A program made the position numbers and the translations under genes. This document shows, piece after piece, positions 51,612-60,350 of a DNA stretch of 64,000 nucleotides. The notes under the pieces were generated by a model. That model worked only from the letters and a program-made list of their open reading frames with translations. It was not told the DNA's origin and did not search any database. Numbering within the stretch: the stretch's first letter is position 1; every line of letters starts with the position of its first letter. Origin of the DNA: Luteococcus sp048595755 (GTDB lineage: Bacteria; Actinomycetota; Actinomycetes; Propionibacteriales; Propionibacteriaceae); assembly GCF_048595755.1 (NCBI RefSeq), contig NZ_CP184360.1, positions 1,550,001 to 1,614,000 on the forward strand, written 5' to 3'.

Positions 51612-52613
51612 TCAACCCAGCTCGCGGAGCCGCTCGATGGCGGCCGCGAGCTGCTGGCGGGCATGGTGGTCGCCCGCCGCGTCGCTGGTGCCCCGGCTGG
51701 CCGGGATGATGGCGCGCACCAGGAACAGGAACAGGTCGTAGAGCAGACGACGGGCCCGCTCGGACTCGTCGAGCGGTCCGCGCCCGTAGCCGCGCAACAG
51801 TTCCCCGGGGTCACCCAGCCCCGGCACGGTGCAACCGGCGAAGATCGCCTCCATCAGGGGATCGCCCCAGAAGGCCCGTTCGTGGTCGATCAGCCCGGTC
51901 ACCTGGCCGTCGGCGACCACCACGTCACTGGGCCACAGGTCCCATTCGCAGAAGACCGGTTCCTGCACCGCATCGAGCACGGCCGAGTGCTCCAGGAAGA
52001 CGTGGTGCACGAACTCGTACGAGACACCCAGATCCACCCCGAGGCGCTGTCCGTCGGCCAGGGCATCCTCGAAGATGCCGCTGAAGGCGTCGTGCCAGGA
52101 CGCCATGGTGGGCTGCAGGAAGCGCCCGAAGCCGTCGCCGGTGATGGTGTTGAGTTCGCGGTTGCAGGCCCCGACGCTGCGTTGCAGCTGGCTGAACTGC
52201 TGGGCCGTCAACCGAGGTGCGGCGTCCTCCAGGGTGGTCTCGCCCAGCCAGGACATCGCGAACCATTCGGCATCGAGCACCTCGTGGGTGTCGTCGTGGT
52301 GGTGCATGCTCGGCACGGGCACATTGGTGTGCTCGGCGATCATCAGCAGCGCCTCCACCTCTGCCCGCATCATGTCGCGCTCATGGGTGAGCGTCGGCCG
52401 CTCGGGCGGGGGAGCGATCTTGAGCACCACGTCCTGCCCATTGGACAGCCGCGCCCGGTAGAGCGTGTTGCCCCAACCGTGCACCAAGGGGCTCGCGAAG
52501 GCGTCACCGGTGGGTGCCAGCTCCGCCCCGTAGGCGTGCTGCAGCATGCGACGCAGGGTCGCCTCGTCGATGCTGCGCCCGCCGTCCTGACGGGCCTGTG
52601 GTGGCTTGGGCAC
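51612..52613 (-). CDS. Phosphotransferase (APH-like) with altered catalytic loop
   Basis: 333 residues. N lobe has NTLYRARLSNGQDVVLKIAP with the ATP-binding Lys. Where aminoglycoside kinases have HxDxxxxN, this protein reads CEWDLWPSDVV (about residue 225): His is replaced by Glu and Asn by Asp, while IDHERAFWGDP keeps the metal-binding Asp. The family is clear; kinase activity is doubtful or altered. GTG at 52613 is preceded by AGGAGG at a rather short distance. Convergent with the secreted CAP/FG-GAP gene. Confidence 0.8.
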   Translation of the reverse strand: MPKPPQARQDGGRSIDEATLRRMLQHAYGAELAPTGDAFASPLVHGWGNTLYRARLSNGQDVVLKIAPPPERPTLTHERDMMRAEVEALLMIAEHTNVPVPSMHHHDDTHEVLDAEWFAMSWLGETTLEDAAPRLTAQQFSQLQRSVGACNRELNTITGDGFGRFLQPTMASWHDAFSGIFEDALADGQRLGVDLGVSYEFVHHVFLEHSAVLDAVQEPVFCEWDLWPSDVVVADGQVTGLIDHERAFWGDPLMEAIFAGCTVPGLGDPGELLRGYGRGPLDESERARRLLYDLFLFLVRAIIPASRGTSDAAGDHHARQQLAAAIERLRELG

Positions 52614-52700
52614 GATCCTCCTGGCTGATGGTGTTCGGCCCACCCTAGCGGCGCGGCGGCCCCGGGGTGATTCCACAGCAAACTCTTGGGATGGCCTACC

Positions 52701-52706
52701 TAGGGT
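52701..52706 (+). promoter_or_regulatory. -10 hexamer for leaderless rhomboid gene
   Basis: TAGGGT followed by six bases and ATG at 52713. Confidence 0.5.
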
Positions 52707-52712
52707 GAGGGG

Positions 52713-53423
52713 ATGAACGAGCAGTGGCCCTCTGCCTCCCCCCAGCAGCAGCGTCCCCGGCGCCCCCAGCTGGCGGTGATCACCTACAGCATCATCGCGC
52801 TCTGCGTGGCGGTCTGGCTGGCGGAATGGACCCTGCCCGGCTTCTACGAGCAGGTGGCTCTCAGCCCCGCCCTGGGCCGCGAGCAGCCCTGGCGCTTGAT
52901 CACCTCGGCCTTCGCCCACGCCCTCACCCCGATGCACATCGCCTTCAACATGTTCGCGCTGTGGTCGGTCGGTCGCTGGATGGAATTGGCGCTGGGACGG
53001 GCACGTTTCTCGGCCCTGTACCTGCTCAGCGCGCTGGGCGGCAGCGTCGGATACGTGCTGCTGGCCATGCCCCCGTCGCTGGCCAACCCGATGGGCACCA
53101 GCTGGTTCAACGGTGTGGTGGGTGCCTCCGGGGCGGTCTTCGGCCTGTTCGGAGCGCTGCTGCCGATGTATCGCCACGTCGGGGCCTCGTCGCGCTCCAT
53201 GTGGGGTGTGCTGTTGATCAACGCGGTGATCTCCTTCACCCTGCCGAACATTGCCTGGCAGGCGCACCTGGGTGGCTTCCTGACCGGGCTGGTCACTGCC
53301 CAGCTGATGATGATCGCGGTGCGGCAGACGCGCCGTGGCCTGCCCAACCGGACCTGGCCCTGGGTTGCGATCGTCCTTGCGGTGCTGGTGCTGGCGCTGT
53401 TGGCCAAGTACCTGCTGGTCTGA
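52713..53423 (+). CDS. Rhomboid-family intramembrane serine protease
   Basis: 236 residues with about six membrane helices. The catalytic dyad is visible: Ser139 in GVVGASGAVFG and His185 in WQAHLGGFLTG; MHIAFNMFALW holds the conserved His and Asn of the second helix. It cleaves membrane proteins within the bilayer; substrates unknown. Confidence 0.95.
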   Translation: MNEQWPSASPQQQRPRRPQLAVITYSIIALCVAVWLAEWTLPGFYEQVALSPALGREQPWRLITSAFAHALTPMHIAFNMFALWSVGRWMELALGRARFSALYLLSALGGSVGYVLLAMPPSLANPMGTSWFNGVVGASGAVFGLFGALLPMYRHVGASSRSMWGVLLINAVISFTLPNIAWQAHLGGFLTGLVTAQLMMIAVRQTRRGLPNRTWPWVAIVLAVLVLALLAKYLLV

Positions 53424-53446
53424 GCCTGCGGCCTGGCCCTCGGCCC

Positions 53447-53463
53447 GGGCCCTTGCTGGGCCC
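53447..53463 (+). terminator. Hairpin after the rhomboid gene
   Basis: GGGCCC-TTGCT-GGGCCC, a small stem 24 bases after the stop; no U-tract. Confidence 0.45.
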
Positions 53464-53464
53464 C

Positions 53465-53516
53465 TCGGTTCAGGACATCGGTTCAGGAGATCGGTTCAGG
53501 GCATCGGCTCAGGAGG
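53465..53516. repeat. 13-bp tandem repeat, four units, over an MFS stop codon
   Basis: Units TCGGTTCAGGACA, TCGGTTCAGGAGA, TCGGTTCAGGGCA and TCGGCTCAGGAGG. The minus-strand stop of the MFS gene (53509-53511) is in the last unit, and each unit repeats that stop motif. Confidence 0.88.
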
Positions 53517-54999
53517 TCGTCCGCGGCCTGCTCATGCCATTGCCGTTGAGCTGGCGGTCACGCATCGCGACGAGGGCGGCCACGGTGAGGATCACGCTGA
53601 TCATCGCATTGGCGGCCATGAAACCGGCGATGGGGCTCATCGCGGCACTCACCCCGAAGTAGACCGCGGTGATCATGGCATTGCCGATGGCCGTCGCGGT
53701 GCGTTCGGAAGCCGACTTGACGCCACCCGCAGTGCCACCGGCGTGCACCGGGACGTCCTGCATGGTCAGGGTCTGGTTGGCCGAGCCGATGGCTCCCAGC
53801 CCCAGACCCACGCCAGCCAAGGGGATCGCCAACCACCAGAAGCTGATGCCCAGGTGCTCGACGGCCCAGACCACGCCCATGCTGGCCAACAGACTGGCCA
53901 CGATCAGCGACAGTGCCCCGATCACGATGGGGCGCCCGATGCGCAAGGCGTGGCGGCCCGACCACAGGGACGTGCCCGCCGAGGCAATGGCATTGGGAAG
54001 GCCGATCAGTCCGGCGGCGAAGGCAGAGGTGTGCAGGCCGTTCTGCAGGAACATCGCCACCGTGACGAAGATCGACGTGGAGCCCAGGAACTGGAAGGTG
54101 GAGGTGAGGGTGCCCATGGTGAAGGAGCTGTAGCGAAACAGCGCCAGATCGACCATCGGTTCGCCCCCGCGATGCTTGTAGCGGTTCTCCCACCGGATCC
54201 ACAGCCACAGGAGCACCAGGGCTGCGGGCAGCAGCAGCCAGACGACGGGCACCGACTTCACGGTGAAGGGCAGCATGATGCCCAGGATCACCAGGGTGAG
54301 CAGCACCGCTCCCACCGGGTCCAGGTCCAGTCGCTTGCGGGGTGGGGCGTCGACGTCGGGATTGCGCTGGGCCAGGCGTCGGGCACGTTCGGTTTCGAAG
54401 GGCAGCCACAGCAGCGCGAGCACGATGCCGACCACGCCCATCGGGACGATCGCCAGGAAGGACCAGCGCCAACCGGTGGTCGGCCCCAGGAGCTTGATGA
54501 TGGCGCCGGAGAAGACCGGACCGATGGCCACCGAGGCCGAGACCACCATGCCGAACAGGCTGAAGGCACGCGCCCGTCCCTGGCCGCTGAAGTACTGCTG
54601 GATCATGCCGAGGGTCTGCGGATTGAACAGTCCGGCCCCGATTCCCTGGGCCAACCGCGCCAGGTTGAGCATGACCGGGTTGGTGGCCAGGCCGCAGGCC
54701 AGCGAGGCCAGTGTGAACAGCGTCAGGCCGATGACGTGCAGGGTGCTGCGGCCGGCCACGTCGCCCAGTCGGCCGGCCGGGACCAGACAGACGCCGAAGG
54801 CCAGCGCGTAGCCGGAGAGCACCCACTGCAGATCGCTGGAGGAGGCGCCCAGCCCGACACCGATGCTGGACAGCGCCACGTTGATCGAGCTGATGGCGAT
54901 CAGGCTCATCGAGACGGGGACCAACAGCACGACCAGGATCTTGTAGCGATGGAAGGTGCGGCTGGTGCCCGGCACCTGGATCACGTTGCGGTTGGTCAC
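53509..54999 (-). CDS. MFS transporter, DHA2/EmrB type
   Basis: 496 residues, about 14 membrane helices. AGRLGDVAGRSTLHVIG matches motif A and RLAQGIGAGLFNPQTLGMI is typical of the EmrB/QacA group. Exports drugs or metabolites by proton antiport. GTG at 54999 lies six bases after TAGAAC, compatible with leaderless transcription. Stands alone; the four-unit repeat runs over its 3' end. Confidence 0.92.
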   Translation of the reverse strand: MTNRNVIQVPGTSRTFHRYKILVVLLVPVSMSLIAISSINVALSSIGVGLGASSSDLQWVLSGYALAFGVCLVPAGRLGDVAGRSTLHVIGLTLFTLASLACGLATNPVMLNLARLAQGIGAGLFNPQTLGMIQQYFSGQGRARAFSLFGMVVSASVAIGPVFSGAIIKLLGPTTGWRWSFLAIVPMGVVGIVLALLWLPFETERARRLAQRNPDVDAPPRKRLDLDPVGAVLLTLVILGIMLPFTVKSVPVVWLLLPAALVLLWLWIRWENRYKHRGGEPMVDLALFRYSSFTMGTLTSTFQFLGSTSIFVTVAMFLQNGLHTSAFAAGLIGLPNAIASAGTSLWSGRHALRIGRPIVIGALSLIVASLLASMGVVWAVEHLGISFWWLAIPLAGVGLGLGAIGSANQTLTMQDVPVHAGGTAGGVKSASERTATAIGNAMITAVYFGVSAAMSPIAGFMAANAMISVILTVAALVAMRDRQLNGNGMSRPRTTS

Positions 55000-55099
55000 T
55001 GTGCAGTTCTACGCGGCCCGCTGCGTGGTGGCAAGCTTTCGCCGACAGTTGCTCTGCCGACGAGACGGCGCCCCAAGAGCGCCGGGCTGGATGCCGTGC

Positions 55100-55723
55100 T
55101 CAACCCCGGACCCGCAGAGTGGCGCGGTGGCGGGTGGCCAGCACCAGGGCGGCATTGCGGCCGTCGGTTCCGGTCAGCGCCCGTTCCCGGGCCGCCTGCG
55201 GTGAGCGTCCGTGACGCACATGGCGGGCGGTCAGTTGCGACAGGCGCACCTGTTCGTCGGGGTCGACGAACCAGACCTCACGGCACAGTTGCGGCACCCG
55301 GCGCCAGGGATCCTCGTCGAGCAAGAGGTAGTTGCCCTCGGTGACCACCAACTGCGCGTCGTGCGGCACCGCGACGGCCCCCGCGATCGCGTCCTCCACC
55401 TCACGCCTGAACTCCGGTGCCCAGATGGTCTGCTCCCCGCCCCGCTGCAGCCGCTCCAGCAGCGCCACGTAACCGTGCGCGTCGAAGGTGTGCGGGGCTC
55501 CCTTGTCCTCGACCTCGCCACGCTGGGTCAGCACGCTGTGGGCCAGGTGGAAGCCGTCCATCCCCACCACGACGCAGCCGGGAACCTGGTTGGCGATCAT
55601 GGCGGCCAGGTGTGACTTGCCGGCGCCGGGGGCCCCGGCGATGCCCAGCAGCACCCGGTGCCGGTGGCCGCGCAGCAGGCTGCGGGCCCGCTCGACTGCT
55701 TGGCGGGAGGTGATGGTGGGCAT
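55100..55723 (-). CDS. P-loop nucleoside/sugar kinase-like protein
   Basis: 207 residues of the nucleoside/nucleotide kinase family related to uridine kinase and pantothenate kinase. Walker A is GIAGAPGAGKS (about residues 28-37), VVVGMDGFHLAH is the substrate-side Asp motif, and VVTEGNYLLLDE the Walker B-like strand. Its substrate is a small hydroxylated molecule; because it lies downstream of a thiamine-precursor uptake operon, an HMP or thiamine-salvage role is possible (inference). ATG at 55723. Confidence 0.8.
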   Translation of the reverse strand: MPTITSRQAVERARSLLRGHRHRVLLGIAGAPGAGKSHLAAMIANQVPGCVVVGMDGFHLAHSVLTQRGEVEDKGAPHTFDAHGYVALLERLQRGGEQTIWAPEFRREVEDAIAGAVAVPHDAQLVVTEGNYLLLDEDPWRRVPQLCREVWFVDPDEQVRLSQLTARHVRHGRSPQAARERALTGTDGRNAALVLATRHRATLRVRG

Positions 55724-55758
55724 GCCCAAAGACTAGGCCTGCACCTTGCCGTGGATGG

Positions 55759-55835
55759 TCAGGGGGCGCGAAGCACAGGTCGCTCAGGGGAGCGCGAAGC
55801 ACACGTCGTTCAAGGGGTGCGAAGCACCACGTCGG
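55759..55835. repeat. 26-bp tandem repeat, three units, over a kinase stop codon
   Basis: Units start at 55759, 55784 and 55810, each beginning TCA (stop TGA on the minus strand) and sharing GCGAAGCAC...GTCG. The third unit contains the true stop of the upstream kinase gene; the other two repeat it downstream. Confidence 0.85.
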
Positions 55836-56310
55836 CAAGCTCCCACGGTTGGTTCACCCGCCAGTGCTCGGCTTCCTGGGCTGCCCACATGTCCCACCAC
55901 GGGGCATAACCGTCGCCGTCGCGACGCAGGGCGCGCCGCTTGCGCTCGTCCGTGGGCAGTTCCAACCAGAGCCGAAGATCGGCCAGCGGAGCCGACTGAC
56001 GGCTCAGTGCCCCGCAGCCCTCCACCAACAGTGGTCGGTCCGGATCCAGAGCCACCCATTCACCGGCCCGGACGGCCGTCCAGTCCCACCGGCGGTAGCC
56101 CGGCCGGGTGGGGTCCAGAATCGTCTGGTGGACCGCCCGCGAGCCGGCGGCGAGCCCACCCCAGCCCGGGTAGCAGTCGTCCAGGCTGACCAGCTGCACC
56201 GCCTCGCCAGACCACTGGCTCCACTGCTCCTGCAGGCGCATGGCCAGGCTGGTCTTCCCGGCGCCGGAGCCGCCGTCCAGCAGCACCCGTCGTAGCCTCG
56301 AGCTGGTCAT
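55810..56310 (-). CDS. Small P-loop (uridine kinase-like) ATPase
   Basis: 166 residues. Walker A DGGSGAGKTSLA at residues 12-23, SLDDCYPGW as the substrate Asp region, LLVEGCGALS as Walker B-like strand, and a lid with DERKRRALRRDGD. It overlaps the ECF-T gene by four bases (ATGA), so it is part of the riboswitch-controlled operon, hinting at phosphorylation of an imported thiamine precursor. Shorter than typical uridine kinases. Its last bases are tandemly repeated downstream. Confidence 0.78.
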   Translation of the reverse strand: MTSSRLRRVLLDGGSGAGKTSLAMRLQEQWSQWSGEAVQLVSLDDCYPGWGGLAAGSRAVHQTILDPTRPGYRRWDWTAVRAGEWVALDPDRPLLVEGCGALSRQSAPLADLRLWLELPTDERKRRALRRDGDGYAPWWDMWAAQEAEHWRVNQPWELADVVLRTP

Positions 56311-57128
56311 TGCCACACGGTCCACAGGGTGCCGAAGTGCACTGCGGCCCACACGGAGACCACTCCGATCAGCACGGCCACTAGCAGGGCCAACGCGTCG
56401 TGCCACCCCATGCTGGAGGGACGCGCCCAGGTGCGCGGCACCGGGCCACCGAACCCCTTGGCCTCCATGGCGGTGGCCAGCCGTGAACCGCGACGGATCG
56501 CCAGCACCAACAGCGAGAAGCTCATCAGGGCCCAGCGTCGCAACCGGCCATGGTCACCCAGGCCACGGGCGCGACGCGCCTGCCCCAGGGTGCGCCAGTC
56601 GTTGGTGAACAGGGCCAGCATGCGGAAGGCGGCAAGGCTGCCCAGCACGAAGCGCGACGGCAGGCGCAAGACCTGGGAGAGTCCGTCGGCCATCCGGGTG
56701 GCGTCGAGCCCCGCGAACAACATCACGCCGGGCAGGGCGAGCGCGAAGATGCGGATGAACAGGCCCAGCGCCAGCACGGCGGAGTTGTCGCTGACCACGA
56801 TCGGCCCCCAACTCCACCAGATGCGTCCGCCGGCCTGGCCATAGAGCAGCATGCTGATCGCACTCAGCGGTGCCACCAGGAACAGCGGCAACAGGCGACG
56901 CAGCATCGCCAGCGGTCGGAAACCGCAGGCGGTCAGCGCCGCGAGTTCCAGGGTGAGCGCCACCGAGGCGCTCAGCCAGTCCAGCGTGATGATCAGCGGG
57001 ATGCTCAGCACCACCGCCAGCAGCAGGCGGGTGGCAGGGTTGAGGCGGTCCAGGGCAGTGTGCACCCGGACCGGTGGCGGGCCTGCGAGGCTGTGGCGCT
57101 GGGTTCGTTCGGCGGTCAGTTCAGCCAT
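56307..57128 (-). CDS. ykoC: ECF transporter T component (YkoC)
   Basis: 273 residues, five or six helices. The coupling motifs of ECF-T proteins are present: QARRARGLG and AMEAKGFGG. It links the ATPase to the substrate-binding S component. Overlaps the ATPase gene by eight bases. By context the system takes up thiamine or its hydroxymethylpyrimidine (HMP) precursor. Confidence 0.92.
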   Translation of the reverse strand: MAELTAERTQRHSLAGPPPVRVHTALDRLNPATRLLLAVVLSIPLIITLDWLSASVALTLELAALTACGFRPLAMLRRLLPLFLVAPLSAISMLLYGQAGGRIWWSWGPIVVSDNSAVLALGLFIRIFALALPGVMLFAGLDATRMADGLSQVLRLPSRFVLGSLAAFRMLALFTNDWRTLGQARRARGLGDHGRLRRWALMSFSLLVLAIRRGSRLATAMEAKGFGGPVPRTWARPSSMGWHDALALLVAVLIGVVSVWAAVHFGTLWTVWQ

Positions 57129-58671
57129 GCTGCACCTCCAGCTGCACCCGGTGCTGACCCAGGGTTCGGATGAAATCGGCGTCGTGGGTGATGCTCACCA
57201 CCGTCCGCTCCCGCTCGAGCATGGAGCGCACCAGTTGCACCATGTCCAGCCAGGTGTTGCGGTCCTGCCCAAAGGTCGGCTCGTCCAGGAAGATCACCTG
57301 CGGCCCGGTGGCCAGCACGGTGCCGACGCTCAACCGTCGCTTCTCGCCACCGGAGAGGGTGAAGGGATTGGCCTGGGCCACGCGGTTCAGGTGCAACAGG
57401 GCCAGCAGCTCGTCCACCCGGTGGGCGATCCGTTCGGGGGTCCACGAACCATCCCGCTCGGCCAGACAGTGCAAGCCCACGGCCAGCTCGTCGCGAACCC
57501 GGCTGGTGACGAACTGGTGCTCGGGTTCCTGGAAGACGGTGCCGATGCGGGTGAGCAGGTCACGCGAGGCCCAGTTGCCGGGATCGGCCGGATCGAGGCT
57601 GCGGCGCCGCCAGCGCCCCCGCACGATCTGCGTGGATGGCCACAACTGGCGCTCGGCCACCACCCGGCCGTCGAGCTGGGGGAGCAGCCCCGCCATGGTC
57701 ATCGCCAGGGTGGACTTGCCCGCGCCATTGGCCCCGGTGACCATGGTCGAACGGCCAGCGGGAATGGCCACCTCCAGGCCCTGCTGCACGACGTGTTGGG
57801 CAGAGTGGCCGATGTCCAGCGCTTCGGTGTGGAGGATGCTGCGGCCCGCGTCGGGGCTGCCGGCTGTGGCCGCCGTCTCCAGGGAGGGTGGCAGGGGCTC
57901 GCCCGGCACCCAGACCCCGGCATCGAGCAGCGCCTGCCGGTGCTCGACGAAGACGCGCTGCGGGTTGCCGTCGGCGAGCAGGCCGCCGTCGGGGCCCAGC
58001 ACCAGGACACGGTCCACCAGATCGGCCCACAGGTCCACGCGATGCTCCACCACCACCAGGGTGGTGCCCTGCTCCCGGGTGAGCCGGGCCACCACATTGC
58101 GCACCTCGGTGGCGCCCTGCGGATCGAGGTTGGCGGTCGGTTCGTCCATCAGCAGTACCCGCGACTGCATCGCCAGCACCCCGGCGATCGCGAGCCGCTG
58201 CTTCTGGCCGCCCGAGAGCGCCGAGGTGGGACGTTCCAGGCTCACGTCCAGTCCGACGGCCTCCAGGGCCGCCCCCACACGAGGCCAGATCTGCTCGCGG
58301 GGCACGGCCAGGTTCTCCAGCCCGAAGGCGACGTCGTCGCCCACCTGGGCGAGCACCACCTGAGAGTCGGGGTCCTGCAGCACCAGGCCCACCTGGCCTC
58401 GGGCGCGGGTGGGGTGGCGGCCGTCCACCAGCAGGCGGCCCTGCTCGGTGCCCTCCTCGTCGCCACCCAGCACACCGGCCAGCGCATGCAGCAGCGTCGA
58501 CTTGCCGGCACCCGAGGCGCCCAGCAGGAGGACCCGTTCACCCTCCTCGATGTGGAAGCTGACGTCACGCACCGCCCACTCGGAACGGCCCGCGTGCCGC
58601 CAACCCCAGCCCTGTGCGGTCAGCCCCCGTTCGGTCAAACCCTGCGCGGACAAACCCTGCGCTGTCGACAT
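57121..58671 (-). CDS. ykoD: ECF transporter ATPase, two fused halves (YkoD)
   Basis: 516 residues with two complete ABC ATPase modules: Walker A LLGASGAGKST and signature SALSGGQKQRLA in the first; TGANGAGKST and FTLSGGEKRRLS in the second. Walker B are LLMDEPTANLD and IFLDEPTFGQD. This fused form is typical of YkoD. The N terminus has four pentapeptide repeats (TAQGL, SAQGL, TERGL, TAQGW) encoded by 15-bp tandem DNA repeats. ATG at 58671; ten bases after the S-component stop. Confidence 0.93.
   Translation of the reverse strand: MSTAQGLSAQGLTERGLTAQGWGWRHAGRSEWAVRDVSFHIEEGERVLLLGASGAGKSTLLHALAGVLGGDEEGTEQGRLLVDGRHPTRARGQVGLVLQDPDSQVVLAQVGDDVAFGLENLAVPREQIWPRVGAALEAVGLDVSLERPTSALSGGQKQRLAIAGVLAMQSRVLLMDEPTANLDPQGATEVRNVVARLTREQGTTLVVVEHRVDLWADLVDRVLVLGPDGGLLADGNPQRVFVEHRQALLDAGVWVPGEPLPPSLETAATAGSPDAGRSILHTEALDIGHSAQHVVQQGLEVAIPAGRSTMVTGANGAGKSTLAMTMAGLLPQLDGRVVAERQLWPSTQIVRGRWRRRSLDPADPGNWASRDLLTRIGTVFQEPEHQFVTSRVRDELAVGLHCLAERDGSWTPERIAHRVDELLALLHLNRVAQANPFTLSGGEKRRLSVGTVLATGPQVIFLDEPTFGQDRNTWLDMVQLVRSMLERERTVVSITHDADFIRTLGQHRVQLEVQHG
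58606..58665. repeat. 15-bp tandem repeat coding the ykoD N terminus
   Basis: Four 15-bp units encode the consecutive pentapeptides TAQGL, SAQGL, TERGL and TAQGW right after the initiator Met-Ser. Confidence 0.82.
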
Positions 58672-58681
58672 TGATCAGCGG

Positions 58682-59290
58682 TCAGCGCTTGTCGTGGCCC
58701 GCGGCGAAGCGATCCAGCGCCCCCGCGCCGGCCAGGGCGCGCATCAGCAGCCAGGCCAGGCCACCTGCCAGCACGGCGCCGGAGATCATCACGCAGGCCA
58801 GGTAGATCACGTTGAAGGTCATGCCCATGGCGTGGTTGCCCAGGATGTACTCGTTGACCCAGGCACCCAGGCCCGCGCCGATGCCCGCGGCCACGGCGAT
58901 GGCGGGATTCCACTTGCGATACAGCACCAGCGCGAAGACCAGCTCCGCGCCCAAGCCTTGTGCGAAGCCCGAGTAGAGCGTGGTGACGCCCCACTTGTTG
59001 CCGGGCAGGACGGAGACGGTTGCCGCGATCAGCTCCACCAGCAGGGCCGCCCCGGGCTTGCGGATGATGATGCCGCCCAGCGGTCCGCCCAGGAACCACA
59101 CGCCGGCGATCAGGCCGGCCAGGCCGGGCAGCACGGCGTCGAGGGGACCCCAGACGGTGGCGATGGTGTTGTTGTAGGCCCAGAAGATGAGGCCGACTGC
59201 GATGCCCAGCACGGCGGCGACGACGATGTCTACCACGCGCCAGCCGCGGCGGGTCGCGGGCCGGGTGAGGTCTTCGGTGATGGTGCTCAT
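58682..59290 (-). CDS. ykoE: ECF transporter S component YkoE (thiamine/HMP)
   Basis: 202 residues, six helices: substrate-binding membrane subunit. GNKWGVTTLYSGFAQGLGAE and GAGLGAWVNEYI are in the family pattern. A TPP riboswitch 60 bases upstream supports a thiamine-related substrate. First gene of the ykoE-D-C-kinase operon. ATG at 59290. Confidence 0.92.
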   Translation of the reverse strand: MSTITEDLTRPATRRGWRVVDIVVAAVLGIAVGLIFWAYNNTIATVWGPLDAVLPGLAGLIAGVWFLGGPLGGIIIRKPGAALLVELIAATVSVLPGNKWGVTTLYSGFAQGLGAELVFALVLYRKWNPAIAVAAGIGAGLGAWVNEYILGNHAMGMTFNVIYLACVMISGAVLAGGLAWLLMRALAGAGALDRFAAGHDKR

Positions 59291-59351
59291 TGGTGAGTGC
59301 CCCTTGTTCAGTGTGGGCACGGGTGACAGCCGGCCATCGGCTGCCTTTAGA

Positions 59352-59440
59352 GGCCTTCCTGCGCTGGCATGATCCAGGTCAGGTTCGACGGTCGAAGGTT
59401 CTGAACCTTCCTCTCAGCCCGGTGCTCCGGACTCCCGTGT
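59352..59440 (-). promoter_or_regulatory. TPP riboswitch (THI element)
   Basis: On the minus strand the leader reads CACCGGGCTGAGAGG, then a variable stem, then ACCTGACCTGGATCATGCCA followed by GCGCAGGAAGG, the classic conserved core of the thiamine pyrophosphate riboswitch. It lies directly upstream of ykoE and would switch the uptake operon off when TPP is plentiful. Confidence 0.96.
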
Positions 59441-59454
59441 GCTGCTGCCCAACC

Positions 59455-59460
59455 CTAGCA
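59455..59460 (-). promoter_or_regulatory. -10 hexamer of the TPP-riboswitch operon
   Basis: TAGGGT on the minus strand, about eight bases before the predicted riboswitch start and just past the mutY stop codon. Confidence 0.5.
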
Positions 59461-59474
59461 GCCCGCCCCGCGGC

Positions 59475-60350
59475 TCACAGCCGCAGCAGCTCCCCGTCGC
59501 GCTGCACCAACTGGTCGTCCAGCAGGCCCTGCAGACTGCGCTCGGCCTGCACACGATCCGCCCAGGCCTCCAGCGCCACCTCCACCGCGAGCCCGTCGGG
59601 GTTCTGCCGCACCAGGTCCAGCAGCACCCCGCGGCACTGGCGGTCGGTGCCGTGCCAGGCCTGGCCCCGTCGGGGAGGCCCGTCATGCCGGGGGTAGTCA
59701 GCGGCGCGCCAGGCGCACAACTCGCGCACCGGGCAGTCCTCGCAGCGTGGGCTGCGGGCCGTGCACACCAGGGCGCCCAGCTCCATCGAGGCTGCGGCCC
59801 ATTTGGCCGCGGCCGGGGCTTGGTCGGGAAGCCACTTCTCCGCCTCGCGCCACTCGGCCACGGTCGGCGACTGGGGTGGGAACTCGCGTCCTTGTTCCAC
59901 CCGGCACAGCACCCGGCGGATGTTGGTGTCGAGGACCACGGCCCGGCCTTGGTAGGCGAAGGACAGGATGGCCGCGGCGGTGTACTGGCCCACGCCGGGC
60001 AGGGCACGCAATTCCTCCAGCGTGCGCGGCACCTGGCCGTCGTGCTCCTCGGCGATTGCGGTGGCCGCGCGGTGCAAGCGCTGGGCCCTGCGCGGGTAGC
60101 CCAACCGGCCCCAGGCCGCGACGGCTGCGCCGGGGGGCTCCTGGGCCAGGTCGTCGGGGGTGGGCCAGCGTTGCATCCACTCCTGCCAAGGACCCAGCAC
60201 TCGCTGCACGGGCGTCTGTTGCAGCATGAATTCGCTGACCATCACGCCCCACGGGGTGCTGCGCCGCCACGGCAGGTCTCGTCGGTGTTCGTCGAACCAG
60301 TCGCACACCAGGTCAACCACCTGCTGGCGATCCACCGGCTGGTTTTCCAT
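59475..60350 (-). CDS. mutY: A/G-specific adenine glycosylase
   Basis: 291 residues. Removes adenine mispaired with 8-oxoguanine. Catalytic Glu in VSEFMLQQTPV, helix-hairpin-helix LPGVGQYTAAAI, Asp in VLDTNIRRVL, and an iron-sulfur cluster motif C-x6-C-x2-C-x5-C (CTARSPRCEDCPVRELC). The C-terminal 8-oxoG-recognition domain is short, as in many actinobacterial MutY proteins. ATG at 60350 is taken; a 19-bp repeat occupies the upstream region. Confidence 0.94.
   Translation of the reverse strand: MENQPVDRQQVVDLVCDWFDEHRRDLPWRRSTPWGVMVSEFMLQQTPVQRVLGPWQEWMQRWPTPDDLAQEPPGAAVAAWGRLGYPRRAQRLHRAATAIAEEHDGQVPRTLEELRALPGVGQYTAAAILSFAYQGRAVVLDTNIRRVLCRVEQGREFPPQSPTVAEWREAEKWLPDQAPAAAKWAAASMELGALVCTARSPRCEDCPVRELCAWRAADYPRHDGPPRRGQAWHGTDRQCRGVLLDLVRQNPDGLAVEVALEAWADRVQAERSLQGLLDDQLVQRDGELLRL

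Noticed and set aside
53465..53516. CRISPR-like array at the 13-bp repeats
   Set aside because: Units are directly adjacent without spacers; this is a simple tandem repeat.
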